A stretch of DNA of 64,000 nt from Capra hircus (taxonomy: Eukaryota > Chordata > Mammalia > Artiodactyla > Bovidae). Each line of letters starts with the position of its first letter. Within the stretch, counting starts at the first letter, position 1. A program made the translations under genes and the position numbers. Under the pieces are notes generated by a model. It was not told the origin of the DNA, did not search any database, and was given only the letters and a program-made list of their open reading frames with translations. Shown here piece after piece: positions 34,949 to 46,539 of this stretch. The DNA is taken from contig NC_030811.1 in assembly GCF_001704415.2 (NCBI RefSeq), forward strand, positions 80,928,069-80,992,068, read 5' to 3'.

Positions 34949-35040
34949 CCAGGAGTTGGTGATGGACAGGGAGGCCTGGTGTGCTGTGGTTCATGGAGTA
35001 GGAAAGAGTTAGACCTGACTGAGTGACTGAACTGAACTGA

Positions 35041-36669
35041 TAAAGCTAAGAAACTAATGGAGAGTCCAGATCACATTTAAGACTGTTATTTTGATGTAAA
35101 TAATGATAATCTTGGGCTAAATTTTGACCCTGCAGAAAGGTATGTATACTTTTATTACAATCATATTGCCATAGAGGAGAAGGAAAGAAAAAGTAATAGC
35201 AGTTGGGCTGTTTTTCAAATAAATTTCTATGGTTTTAACCTCTTTTCCTATACAAGGGGAAAAATATGTTGTTTACATGCCATTTCAACAAGGCTTAAAC
35301 CAACCCAATGAGACAAGAAAGTAAAATCATTCAGATTTGATCCAGTAAAAATAAGACTGAATAAAGTGTTTCATGTTAATTTTGGAAAATATTACTACCA
35401 AACTGGATAGATTCCTGAAATCCTGGACCATTTTTCTCCTCTGGCACTGTGGTCAGAAATCTGTTCCAAGTGTAGCACTCAATCCCACTGGACCACCAGC
35501 TTTTGGAAAACCACACTTTTTCTAAATGGTTCTCATGAATGAGAGAAGAAGCAGACATTCTATTAATATGTTGACCATCAGGACATCTTCGTGTTCTTAT
35601 TTGTATATACTTACAATCTTCAGTGTTGTTTAAACTTACTTCTGTCTGCTTGCATCTTCTTTCTCTGTTTTCTCTGCAAAATTATTTAAATACTTTATAC
35701 ACAGGAAGTTAAATTCTAATCTAAATACATTTTAGCAATCCCTTTTTAAAAATATGGCCATACATTGCAATTTCACTGACTTAGGGTATATAGAAGCTCT
35801 TGACTATTGTACTGATATTTATTTATAACTATAGTGTTGCTCTATATCCAACTATCTCACTATCCCTTTTATTTATTCTTTCAATAAAAGAGTACTTAGG
35901 ATGGTTAATTGAATAAAATGTTTTAAAAACATGTCAGCAGCTAAATTTTCACTGATAGTATAAAGTCAGTTAGCTATGGAATGGACCTTTATAGTGAAAT
36001 GTATTAGCTTTGATTTATACAATGTTTGAAATCAGAAATTTGTTAACTAGGCCTCTTAACTCCATTTTCCTTTGTTCTAAATAGTTAAATAGTCCACCAT
36101 TTGGGGAAGAGATGAGGGCCAATGGTAAAAACATTTTAGAGCTGACAGTTGTATGCCATATGCCAGGATCCTTTTATAAATGGAATACTATTTAAATTCA
36201 AAATCAGTTTGAACACAATGTTGTTTTTTAAATATTTCCATTTAAATATTAACCTATGATTATTGGGGGAAAAAGAAACTAACAGAATATTTTTGTCTTC
36301 TGCAGACTTCAATCAAAACTGCAGTTTGTTTTGTTTTGTTTTGTTTTTACTACATTTGCTGTCTTATTGGAGTACTGTTAGCAATTAAAGACAAAATATG
36401 TAAAATCGCTTAGACTCCTTCTTCTACCTTTACTCCAGTATCCAATAGTTCTCTATTTTATTTCAGTTTTATTTCTTAACATTTCACTGTGCATCCTCAG
36501 AATATCAGTGTAGGGCCTCAGTGTCCCTACTCATAAATTGCTTGTAGGATGCAGTACTACCAGTGGAGTTTGAGAATGGTGTCCCTAGAGCTGTACAGGG
36601 CACAACCTAGTGGGCATATGAGATGATCGTAATTGCAAAAACAATTACTGGTACCTCCATTCTATGCAC
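35041..36669. other. Unassigned DNA, 1.6 kb
   Basis: No gene or named repeat. The minus frame 35376-35558 (60 codons, beginning MSASSLIHENHLEK) has non-repetitive composition, but I recognise no family. A T/G run (ttttgttttgttttg) is at about 36330. Confidence 0.35.
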
Positions 36670-36806
36670 GAGGAAGAGAATGGCAACCCACTCCAGTATT
36701 CTTGCCTGGAGAATCCCATGGAGAGAGGAGCCTGGCAGGCTATACAGTCATGGGGTGGGGTCACACAAAGTCTGACACAGCTGACGTGACTAAGCAGCAG
36801 CAGCAA
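36670..36806 (+). mobile_element. Bov-A type SINE
   Basis: 'gaggaagagaatggcaaccc' to the (AGC)n tail. An exact 8-bp TSD tctatgca lies at 36661-36668 and 36811-36818. A T-run of about 20 (36844-36861) follows shortly after. Confidence 0.92.
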
Positions 36807-36913
36807 CTACTCTATGCAACTGTCCTCTAACCCTCCATTAGAGTTTTTTTTTTTTTTTTTTAAGTGAAAATTGCATTTATACCATCCCTAGTGTCTTTCT
36901 TTTAGTGACTTCT

Positions 36914-37130
36914 GGTGTGCTCAGTCCCTCAGTTGGGTCCCACTGTTTGCGATCCCCTGGACTGTAGCCTGCCAGACTACTCTGTCCATGGATTTTCAAG
37001 TCAAAAATACGGGAACGCCTTGCCATTTCCTCCTCCAGGAGATCTTCCTGACCCAGGAATCAAACCTGCACCTCTTGCATCTCCTGTATTGGCAGGCAGA
37101 TTCTTTACCACTGTGCCAGCTGAGAAGCCC
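36914..37130 (-). mobile_element. Bov-tA SINE
   Basis: Reversed Bov-tA from 'gtgtgctcagtccctcag' through 'aggagatcttcctgacccag' to the head 'tgccagctgagaagccc'. Confidence 0.92.
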
Positions 37131-37416
37131 AGTTACTCCTTATACAGAATGATTCTCATCACCACCTATGGATTAACCCATTTCCTCCATGAATGCAGTT
37201 TTTGCCATGGCCTTACCAAACTACTTTGAGTTCTCTAAATATGTTTATTGCCTCTATTAGGCCATGTTACCTTGTCTGAAATGTCAGTTGCACACTTGTC
37301 CAAGCAAAAAATACAATTCATCCTTCAAACTTTATTTAGTCTCTGTCCTCATATGACTTTACTTTTCTGATTACATACTAAATATAAACATCATTCTTTC
37401 CTCCATGCTTAATCTG
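37131..37416. other. Unassigned spacer
   Basis: Nothing recognised; 'caattcatccttcaaacttt' faintly recalls L2. Confidence 0.3.
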
Positions 37417-37632
37417 GGGGTTTCCCATGTGGCATTAGTGGTAAAAAAAAAAAAAAAATTCACCTGCCAATGCAGGAAGTACCTTGGGTTGGGAAGGTCC
37501 CCTGGAGGAGGAAATGGCAACCCACTCCAGTAGTCTTTCCTGGAAAATTCCATGGACAGAAGAACCTGGCAGCTACAGTCCATAGGGTCACAAAGAGTTG
37601 GACACGACTGAAGCAACTTAGCACTCATGCAC
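37417..37632 (+). mobile_element. Bov-tA SINE with an A-run in its head
   Basis: Sense Bov-tA from 'ggggtttcccatgtggc' to 'gacacgactgaagcaacttag'. The AAAGAA part of the tRNA-like head has become a run of 16 A (37443-37458), so the promoter-like head is damaged. Confidence 0.92.
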
Positions 37633-37807
37633 CTGCCTATTAAATCAATGACATATAGGTATTTATCTGTTGTATGAAAAGGTAAGAGATAAAGCCAACA
37701 TACAAAGTAATCTCTTTTAAAAATTGTAATTTTTTTCAAGCCAATTGATTATGCACTTCTTAAAATTTCAGTTGTTTGAAATCTAAATTAAATGTTGATT
37801 TTGTCAC

Positions 37808-38144
37808 TGTATAGTTTGCTATGGTGTGGTAGTTAAGCAAGATAAACTGGGTGGCTTAAACAAAAATTATGTATTGCCTCACAGTTCTGGAGGCTAGAAG
37901 TCCAAGGATCAAAGTGTCAGCAGAGTTGACTCCTTATGAGGACTGTGAGGAAAGAACCTACCCCCTGCCTCTATGGTTCCTGCTGATTTGCTGGCTATCT
38001 TTGGCATTCCTTGGCTTGTAGAAGGGTTTGTAGAAGCATTACTTTTATCTCTGCCTTCATCTCCACATGACGTTCTCCCTGTGTGAGTCTGTCTCCAAAT
38101 TTCCCTTTTTTTATGAGGACATGTACTGGATTAGAGTCCATCCT
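37808..38144 (-). mobile_element. MaLR-type LTR, first part
   Basis: Reversed MaLR/MLT-type LTR: 'aactgggtggcttaaacaaa', 'ctcacagttctggaggctag', 'cattccttggcttgtagaag', 'ctggattagagtccatcct'. Interrupted by BovB. Confidence 0.75.
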
Positions 38145-38152
38145 AGTGACCT

Positions 38153-38656
38153 AGACAGCATATTAAAAAGCAGAGACATTACCTTGCTAACAAAGGTCCG
38201 TTTAGTCAATGCTATGGTTTTTCCAGTAGTAATGTATGGATGTGACAGTTGGACCATAAAGAAAGCTGAACACTGAAGAATTGATGCTTTGAACTGTGGA
38301 GTTGGAGAAGACTCTTGAGAGTCTCTTGGACTGCAAGGAGATCAAACCAGTCCATCCTGAAGGAAATCAGTCCTGAATATTCCTTGGAAAGACAGATGCT
38401 GAAGCTGAAGCTCCAGTACTTTGGCCACCTGATGAGAAGAGCTGACTCATTGGAAAAGACCCTGATGCTGGGAAAAAAAGAAGGCAGGAGGAGAAGGAGA
38501 CAACAGAGGGTGTAATTGTTGGATGGCATCAGCGACTCAACGGACATAAGTTTGAGCAAGCTCTGGGAGTTGGTGATGGAACGGGGAGCCTGGTGTGCTG
38601 CAGTCCATGGGGTTGCAAAAAGTCGGACATGACTGAGTGACTGAACTGAACTGAAC
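38153..38656 (+). mobile_element. BovB 3' end inserted in the LTR
   Basis: Sense BovB from 'agacagcatattaaaaagc' to (ACTGA)n. TSD agtgacct (38145-38152) and aatgacct (38657-38664), one mismatch, with LTR sequence on both sides. Confidence 0.95.
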
Positions 38657-38664
38657 AATGACCT

Positions 38665-38785
38665 TATTTTAGCTGAATCTTCTCTATAAAAACACTGTTG
38701 CCAACTAAGACCACATCCTGAGATACTGGATATTAGCTCTTCAATATACAAATTTGGGGGACACAATTCAAATCAGAATTAAGCC
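38665..38785 (-). mobile_element. MaLR-type LTR, second part
   Basis: LTR resumes after the BovB ('tattttagctgaatctt', 'ctaagaccacatcctgagat', 'ttgggggacacaattcaaat'). Confidence 0.7.
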
Positions 38786-39399
38786 ATCATATGGAAAAAC
38801 TAGAATATGTGCTATGGAAAACTATATACCACAAAAAATAAAAGGACTTAAGGCAATTTCTGAACATCAGTGTAAAGGCAAAGTACCTATTTGGCAGAGG
38901 CCAGGTATATAAGGTATCTCCAATGATAGAAAACTTTAAGTAGGAGATTTCTCCTGCATGTTGCAAAAACAATAGATGTTTCTTTGTAAACAAAGTCTTA
39001 CTGATTCTGTCATAGTTATAATTACATATAAGTAAAACATGAGAAAAATTAATTGGCAAAAGGAAATGAAAGGATAGTCAAATGATTGACTGACTGACTG
39101 ACATAGTCCATGTCTGATTTTTAGAAGTTTCATTGTTCTCTTACATTGATTCACATTTGATACAAATTAAAACATACTTAACCTATATTTTTAGGCTAAC
39201 CATATTTTTATTTTCTATTAAAAAGAAACTACCATTAGACATATGTAAGTGAAACACTTCATAGCTTATTTTTCTGTTATCTCACTATCTGCTTTTCTTA
39301 TACTTCCCAGTAAACCACTTTTTCAAAAAATAATCTATCTCGGTTACATTGATAAATTGGAAATAGAATCTTTTCCTTGTTATTTACACAAAAGTACAG
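38786..39399. other. A+T-rich unassigned DNA
   Basis: Nothing recognised except a short (TGAC)n run at about 39087-39102. Confidence 0.4.
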
Positions 39400-40308
39400 T
39401 CAGTAAGTTCAGTCGCTCAGTTGTGTCTGACTGTTTGGACCCCATGGACTGCAGCATGCCAGGCTTCCCTGTCCACCACTAACTCCCAGAGCTTCCTCAA
39501 ACTCATATCCATCGAGTCAGTGATGCCATCCAACCACCTCATCCTCTGTTATCCCCTTCTCTTCCTGCCATCAATCTTTCCCAACATCAGGGTCTTTTCT
39601 GATGAGTCCGTTCTTCGCGTCAGGTGGCCAAAGTATTGAAAGTATTGGAGTTTCAGCTTCAACGTCAGTCCTTACAATTGAATATTCAGGACTGATCTCC
39701 TTTAGGATTGACTGGTTGGATCTCCTTGCAATCCAAGGGACTCTCAAGAGTCAGATCCAACACTGCAGTTCAAAAGCATCAATTTTTTTGGCGCTCAGCT
39801 TTCTTTATAATCCAGCTCTCACATCCATACATGATACTGGAAAAACCATAGCTTTGACTAGATGAACCTTTGTTGGTAAAGTAATGTCTCTGCTTTTTAA
39901 TGCTCTAAGGTGATCATAACTTTCCTTCCAAGGAGCAAGTGTCTTTTAATTTCATGGCTGCAGTGACCATCTGCAGTGATTTTGGAGCCCTAAAAAATAA
40001 AATCTCTAAGTTACCATTGTTTCCCCATTTACTGGCCATGAAGTGATGGAACCAGATGCCATGATCTTAGTTTTCTGAATGTTGAGCTTTAAGCCAACTC
40101 TTTCACTCTCCTCTTCACTTTCATCAAGAGGCTCTATAGTTCTTTGCTTTCTACCTTAAGGGTGGTGTCATCTGCATATCTGAGGTTATTGATATTTCTC
40201 CTGGCAATTTTGATTCCAGCTTATGCTTCATCCAGCCCAGCATTTCACATGATATACTCTGCATATAAGTTAAATAAGCAAGGTGACAATATGCAGCTTT
40301 GATGTACT
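39400..40308 (-). mobile_element. BovB LINE, 0.9 kb
   Basis: Reversed BovB from 'aagttcagtcgctcagttg' to 'caaggtgacaatatgcagc'. A small deletion near 39900 removes part of the 'aatatgctgtctaggttgg' block. Cut inside the RT motif-B region (minus strand reads CILSPCLFNLYAEYIM). Confidence 0.93.
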
Positions 40309-41495
40309 TTTATATAACTTGACAGCCAACTTAAATTCTTTTGAAAAAAGGATGAAACAGAATACATTTCAAAATATTCAAAACATATATCATAATATAA
40401 ATTCTTATCCCTCAAAGTACATCTATTTTGTTCTGTATTTATTTTGGTATATTGAAAAGAGAGCTTAAGAATTAATGGGAAAGCTATATTATCAGCAAAC
40501 ATTAATCCAACCAGTTTATTAATAAGGATTAATCATGCAGTCATTGCATGTGTAACACAGCATATGAAATAGAAGACATGATTCTTGCCTTGAAGATCTT
40601 AGCATACACTTGAAGAGACATAAGGAATACGTTTAGAACGTAAGTGAGGCAGACTCTAATCTACATCTGCAAAGTGTGTTTAGTGCCAAAATAGAACAAT
40701 ACTAGAATGTTACACTGAAGCTTTTCTCTTAAATTCAGAATTTTTTTAAGCTTCAAAGTCTAAGAAGAAAAAAGCCAAGCCATACTAGAGACTGAACTGA
40801 AAGTGAAAAAATCTGTAACACATTGTTTTTATTAAATTTTTTAGATTGTATCATGGAATTTGGGCATTATTATTTTAAAAATATCACATTAGATATACCT
40901 TGATTATTGAAGGTTTTGCTATTCTCTTAAATTTTGCACCCAAGTTGAGTACTTTACTATGCTTATCCTATTCCCAGCCCTGCATACTTATGCTAAATAC
41001 TCCTTCATCTTGTATACCTTGTATATCATCAGAGATTTCCTAGTTTTTTTTAATGCATATGTAAACATGGAGTTTGTATTTTTTTTTAATGTTCCTTGCC
41101 TTTTATGAGCTACTATACCCAACCAACCTAGAGCAAAGACTTTTACTGACAAAGTGGACAGTTTAGATTAATGCTAACATCTCAGCTTTCACTTGATTTT
41201 TGTATAGTCTACTTATTCACATGAAAGCCTTGAGCATAGCCACTAAGGCATGTTAATATCTTTGTCAGCTTTGATTGTGAAATGTTTATAAAATATGTTT
41301 TGGAAAACATGACTGGGGTATCTTAGGGGGAGAAAGGTGGCTTATGAGAAGAAAATGTATGGATTTGTTTATTGTTCAGTTTATAGTCTGTAAGCCTACA
41401 ACATATAGCCTTTCAGTCAGGAAACTGTCTTTGATGCACAGTATGAGAATACATGCAGTAGAAAAATATATTATTAATTTAGATCTCATCGCTGA
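40309..41495. other. A+T-rich unassigned DNA
   Basis: About 1.2 kb with no gene or repeat family recognised. Confidence 0.4.
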
Positions 41496-41677
41496 GGGTC
41501 AGACACAACTGAGCGACTTCACTTTCACTTTTCACTTTCATGCATTGGAGAAGGACATGGCAACCCACTCCAGTGTTCTTGCCTGGAGAAGCCCAGGGAC
41601 GGGGGAGCCTGGTGGGCTGCCCTGGTGGGTTGCACAGAGTCGGACACGACTGAAGCGACTTAGCAGCAGCAGCAGCA
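41496..41677 (+). mobile_element. Bov-A2 SINE, partial
   Basis: Starts in the first monomer tail (gtcagacacaactgagcgac), crosses the 'cactttcacttttcac' linker and carries the second monomer ('cattggagaaggacatggca') with an (AGC)n tail. High similarity suggests a young copy. Confidence 0.93.
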
Positions 41678-42324
41678 TATATTTCTGGTGTAAGTCTGAA
41701 TTGTTGACTTAACATCATTCAGTAATATTTAGAGGGGACTTTATGCTTTGGCTGGAAATCATCTTGGTGGAAGAAAAGCTCAAGTGATCATATGCCCCTG
41801 TCTGAGAGGATATTCATCCTTAGCAAATTGCTGTGTGCTGTTTTCCCTCCTTGGCATTCCTGCTAAAGACTGCACTGGCATTAAAAGGCAATTATTTCTG
41901 ATTCTTAGAATCCTATAAGATTTCCAGTGCCACATCACAAAGAGGCATACAGACCCCCTACCAGCACTGTGCTTACAGGATTATTTAACAGCACAGATTG
42001 GACTAATAGTATAGCCTGCAGGACTCCTGGCTTTTTAGGTGTAAGGAGAGTTTCCAGCAATTAGTATAAGTTTGAAAAAAAATTTAAAAAAACGCTTTCT
42101 CTTTACTCTTTAAGATCCTTTTAAAAAATATTTTAAAAATATTGTTGTCTTAAAAATGATTTTTGAAATGCTTATTGCTAAAAGTGTCTATTTTGGGGAG
42201 CTTTAAAGTAAAGTAACTGCACTGATAAAATATTTTAACAACCGTTGCATGGTACATGCTACATTTTTCAATCATATAATCAGAACTTTATAAATGAAGA
42301 ATTTTTTAGAAACTATCCAGCTAC
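41678..42324. other. Unassigned DNA
   Basis: Nothing recognised. Confidence 0.35.
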
Positions 42325-42430
42325 ATATCCTTATTTTTAAAAGAGGAAACTAAAGCATCAGAAAACTAAATGACTTACGCAGTGGCTCTGCTTAGTAACA
42401 GAGCCTGTATTGGAACTGAGCTCTCCTGTC
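42325..42430 (-). mobile_element. MIR SINE fragment
   Basis: 'aaagaggaaactaaagcatc', 'aaatgacttacgcagtggct' and 'agcctgtattggaactgag' match a reversed MIR core. Diverged. Confidence 0.65.
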
Positions 42431-42579
42431 CATTGATTACATTTCCAGGACAGTTGAGTGAAAATCTCAATAAAACTTCATCAATGATTAAAATGTTTAA
42501 GGAAAAGATGTCCTAATCAACAAAAGTTTTTTTGTTTTGCCTTTTTTCTGACCGTAGTATAGCCATTAAAAATAGTAGC

Positions 42580-42945
42580 TGCTATAGACTGAATGTTTGT
42601 GTCTTCCCCAAATGTATATGCTAAAACCTTAATCCCCAGTGTGTTAGTATTTGGAGGTAGGGTCTTTGAGAAATAATGTTTATGTCAAAAGGATAGAGAC
42701 CCCATGGTGGGATCAGTGCCCTTACAAAGAAATGAAGAAACCAGAACATTTTCTCTCTGTCACGTCAGGATACAGGGAGAAGGTAGTTGCCTGTGAATCA
42801 GAAGGTGGGCCCTCACCAAGAACAGGTCCATATTGACACCCTGATCTCAGTCTTCCAGCCTTTGAAACTGTGAAAAATAAATTTTTCTTATCTAAACCAC
42901 TCAGTCTATATTATTCTGTTAAAGCACTTTAAACTGACCAAGATA
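42580..42945 (+). mobile_element. MLT1-type (MaLR) solo LTR
   Basis: Sense LTR from 'tgctatagactgaatgtttg' through 'ttggaggtagggtctttgag', 'gggatcagtgcccttac', 'gtgggccctcaccaagaac' and 'gaaaaataaatttttctt' (polyadenylation signal) to 'aaactgaccaagata'. Essentially full length. No adjoining internal region and no TSD found. Confidence 0.85.
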
Positions 42946-43690
42946 GGAAGAGAAAATATTTATTGGTAAAATCACAAGGATGTGGGACCTCTTAAGCAAA
43001 GAACTTTACTCCATGTAGAATAACGGGACATGACAAATTTCAGTCTAGAAAGGGAATATGGCCCTTTCATTTAAGATCTTGTCAACTACATGGGGTGAAG
43101 ATATTTCTCTACCTTTTTTCTACTGTCTTTCATCTCTGCTTCCTATCTCCTCTAGATAACTCTTTACCGTGATATACTTATAGGCACTGATGTGTGCATT
43201 GACCCCAACCACACATGCAAACAAACACACATACACCATCACCCACCCCTCAATGCTTCCATGAATAATACTCTTCAGAGATAGTACTGTCAACATATAT
43301 ATTTAGAATAAAAGGGGGAAAATCCCATAAACCCCAAATAATAAATATTTCTGTCACTCTTCAAGGAAACAGTTCTACTAAAAAAGCACTCCCGTGTTTT
43401 AAGTCATAGTCACTACTTAAGAGATCAGTAGAAAATTCACAGTTTTTTCCCAAGAACAATGTATGAGAAATCACTTTGTATTTATATAATAAAAGAATAA
43501 TTCTAGGGATTTTTCCAAAACAGATTGAAACTCCAAAATTTCGACAAATTTTGGACAATTGCTGTGTCCAAAAAAATTGCCAGCAGTTTTAAAATTACAT
43601 TTTGAAGCTTCATAGAAATTATTTGTATTCCAAATTACCTGGATATATAATATTCTTAAAGCAAGACTCAATGATTAATTGATATAGTGT
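42946..43690. other. Unassigned DNA
   Basis: CA-rich stretch at about 43196-43250. Otherwise nothing recognised. Confidence 0.35.
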
Positions 43691-43882
43691 GAAGTGAAGT
43701 GAAGTGAAAGTCACTCAGTCGTGTCTGACTCTTTGTGACCCTATAGGCAGTCCATGGAATTCTTCAGGCCAGAATACTGGAGTGAGTAGCCTTTCCCTTC
43801 TCCAGGGGATCTTCCCAACCCAGGGATCAAACCCAAGTCTCCCAGGTTGCAGGCAGATTCTTTACCAGCTGAGCCACAGGGG
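43691..43882 (-). mobile_element. Bov-tA SINE
   Basis: Reversed Bov-tA preceded by a (GAAGT)n tail: 'gaagtgaagtgaaagtcact', 'ctccaggggatcttcccaac', head 'ccagctgagccacaggggg'. Confidence 0.92.
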
Positions 43883-44367
43883 GTAAACATTTTTGACTTG
43901 GGCAAATGTGATACCTATAGGAAAATCCAGAACTTATTTCTATGAAACAAGTTGGAATATGATGCCTATTAGAAAACCCAGAACTTGTTTTCATGAAATT
44001 AGTGAGCATATGTGATTCTGGAATTTAGGTGAAGGAAAGGGGATAGAAAAATATACTATTGGATTCCTCAGCATACAGATGGTAAGCAAAAGCAAAGGAA
44101 TAGACAAGATAATAAGGGGAGATTTAATAATAGACAAGATAATAAGGGCAGATTTAGAAAAGATGGGTGCAAGGACTATGCCCCCAGCATCACAAACTTT
44201 TAAGGCACAGATTTAAAAAGAGACCAAGGGGTAAACAACATAGAATAGGATACAGGCAATTGTGTTTTTACAAGATTAAAATGAAACTCCTTCACGAAAG
44301 AAAAGCAGGTCAATAGTATCAAATCTTACTAAGAAAGCAAATGAAATAAGGTCTAAAAGTCTTCTAT
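43883..44367. other. Unassigned DNA with a short duplication
   Basis: A 30-bp tandem duplication lies at 44099-44158 ('tagacaagataataaggg' twice, period 30). Imperfect direct repeats near 43915-44000 ('aaaatccagaacttatttc' / 'aaaacccagaacttgtttt') suggest another old local duplication. Confidence 0.5.
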
Positions 44368-44377
44368 ACTTTTAGGA

Positions 44378-44893
44378 CAAAAGCTATGACAAACCTAGAC
44401 AGCATTTTAAAAAGAAGAGACATTACCAACAAAGGTCCATCTAGTCAAAGCTATGATTTTTCCAGTAGTCATGTATGGGTGTGAGTTGAACCATAAAGAA
44501 AGCTGAGCACTGAAGAATTGATGCTTTTGAACTGTAGTGTTGGAGCAGACTCTTGAGAGTCCCTTGGACTGCAAGGAGATCCAACCAGTCCATTCTAAAG
44601 GAGATCAGTCTTGCATATGCATTGGGAGGACTGACGCTGAAGCTGAAGCTCTGATACTTTGGCCACCTGATGTGAAGAACTGACTCATTAGAAAAGACCC
44701 AGATGCTGGGAAAGACTGAAGGCAGGAGGAGAAGGGGATGACAGAGGATGAGATGGTTAGATGGCATCACTGATTTGATGGACATGAGTTTGATCAAACT
44801 CCAGGAGTGATAATGGATAGGGAAGCCTGGCATTCTGTAGTCCATGGGGTTGCAAAGAGTCCAACATGACTGAGCGATTGAACTGAACTGAAC
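44378..44893 (+). mobile_element. BovB 3' end with TSD
   Basis: Sense BovB from 'caaaagctatgacaaacc' to (ACTGA)n. TSD acttttagga (44368-44377) and acatttagga (44894-44903), 9 of 10. Confidence 0.93.
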
Positions 44894-45037
44894 ACATTTA
44901 GGAGTAAGTCAATAATATGATACTTTGTGGAGGGCAGTTTCAGAGGTATTATGACAGGGCAATATAAATGGTAATATAAATATAAGTAAACTGAAGGTAG
45001 ATGAAATGTGTTCACCTTGAACAGTAAGTGTTTAGGC

Positions 45038-46121
45038 TTTTTTTTGTCATTTTTAATTTAGGTTTGTTTTACTCAAGCTTAATGTTAATACATGCTGTGT
45101 TTCAGTAAGAACAATACAGATTCTGTATCTGTGGCTCCAGTCAGATACAGAATTAGCTTCAAGTTACACATACTGAATAAAAGAGGTTGAGTCAGTGAAG
45201 GAGGGGAGAGGCAGAGCCCAGGGGGAGAGGGAAGGAGGAGAAACAAGGAATTGAACACGCATGCAGGCTTTTCCATTCCACCTTCAATGCTAACCTGTTT
45301 CAGAGGGACAGGAAAAGTAGGCAAGAATGAACAGCCACAGATTGTTGAGCTGTTACCAGCACCATGCTTTTCAGCAACATTTCAGCAGAGTTTGAAACAC
45401 TTTTTTTTACAGCAAAGCCATTACAACAAATTCCCCAAACAACCTTTTACCACCTCAAGCTAACATCCAATTAATTTTAAACATTGGTATAAAATTCACT
45501 TTAAACAATTAGAAAAAGGGAAAATAATACCACATACACCTCTATAGTGGGATTAGCCTCTCTCTTAGATGCTTGCATGACATAACATTCTAATGATTTT
45601 CAAATGTAATTCCATTTCTAATGGTGATTCACCACATCTGGCAGACTGTACAGTGGTGCTGAAAAAACCTCTATGCAGTCCTGTTAGTGTTCTTAAAGAA
45701 CCTAAAAGCTGGGACCAGTAAAATCCACAGACATTCACTCTTGCCTTTAAGAACTTTCGAAAACTGTTAAAAAAAAGAAAAAGCAAAAAACCCAACAGGG
45801 AAGGAACTTAAATACTGAGACCAAATGTTAAAGTCAGATTTGGTGGTTCTCAGTGACAATGGGGGAATTTCCAAGAGGGGTGAGATGGGAAGGTCTAGGG
45901 TGGTCAGAGATGGTTTCTGTTGTTGGCTTTTGTATCTCACTGATTTTCAGCTTCCACATCCTGCAGTGCTTCTTTATTCTGCTCTTCACCATCACCCTGC
46001 ATGTCTGAAGTCCTTAGTGTCAGATTATCACATAACAACTGCATGATAAGTGTAGAGTCCTTATAGCTTTCTACACTCAGTGTATCCACTCTTGCGACTG
46101 CATCATCAAAAGCTGTTTTAA
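45038..46121 (-). pseudogene. YWHAE: Processed pseudogene of 14-3-3 epsilon, 5' truncated
   Basis: The parent gene encodes the 14-3-3 epsilon adaptor, which binds phosphoserine/threonine partners in the cytoplasm. On the minus strand, 46119-45937 reads the C-terminal 60 or so codons without a frameshift: TAFDDAV, YKDSTLIMQLL, DNLTL, then the epsilon-specific tail MQGDGEEQNKEALQDVE and a TGA at 45937-45939. Relative to my memory of the parent it has substitutions, including LLRDN to LLCDN and TLW to TLR. About 0.9 kb of 3'-UTR-like sequence follows to an ATTAAA signal (45052-45057 reversed) and a short poly-A (T-run 45038-45045). There is no intron, promoter or start codon: a reverse-transcribed mRNA 3' end. 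No TSD was seen. Family identity is strong for the coding part; the UTR assignment is inferred from contiguity and the signal. Confidence 0.88.
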
Positions 46122-46535
46122 ATAAAAGAACCCAACAGACTTGTACTGAAAGGGGAGGGCTTTCATGAGGGCGTGGTAGATCAAGGTTAGGTATCTGGAT
46201 TTATTTCATGCTGTTTATCCTAGTATGGAAATAGTTTGTGTCTGTTGAAATATAAATGGGAGGTAGAAAAAGGAAAGGGAGAGATTGAAAACCGCAGAAA
46301 GAAAAGAAAATCTATGGAGTGAAGCCTCTGGAAAATACAACCCAAAACACAGGCTATAGATAAGGTAGGAAAGATTTTCCAGACAAGGAGGAAAGGAGAG
46401 TTATGCTTGCATATCAGTTTGTGAGATAGGTTCCAAGCAATTAGGAGGCTTCCTTTTGACGATTAGGTCTGCAAATAAAGAGGTATGGCTATTTTCTAAG
46501 AATGGGGTGAGGGATTATTGAGATGAGAAGTTAGA
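46122..46535. other. Unassigned DNA
   Basis: A/G-rich, no gene or repeat recognised. It directly adjoins the truncated 5' end of the pseudogene. Confidence 0.35.
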
Positions 46536-46539
46536 GCTC

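Larger units (their letters stand above)
33571..35040 (+). mobile_element. BovB LINE, 1.5 kb, with two nested SINEs
   Basis: Sense BovB from 'aattcttcaagccagccttc' to the (ACTGA)n end. The frame starting at 33606 carries RT motif A (FIDYATAFDCVDH) and an intact motif B (RQGCILSPCLFNSYAEH). A small deletion near 34010 then shifts the frame, so YADD is out of phase. Interrupted by SINE pieces at 34101-34178 and 34817-34948. No endonuclease. Inactive. Confidence 0.95.

Noticed and set aside
35376..35558. 60-codon minus frame with balanced composition
   Set aside because: Looked like a possible exon, but I recognise no protein family and saw no supporting splice sites or neighbouring exons.
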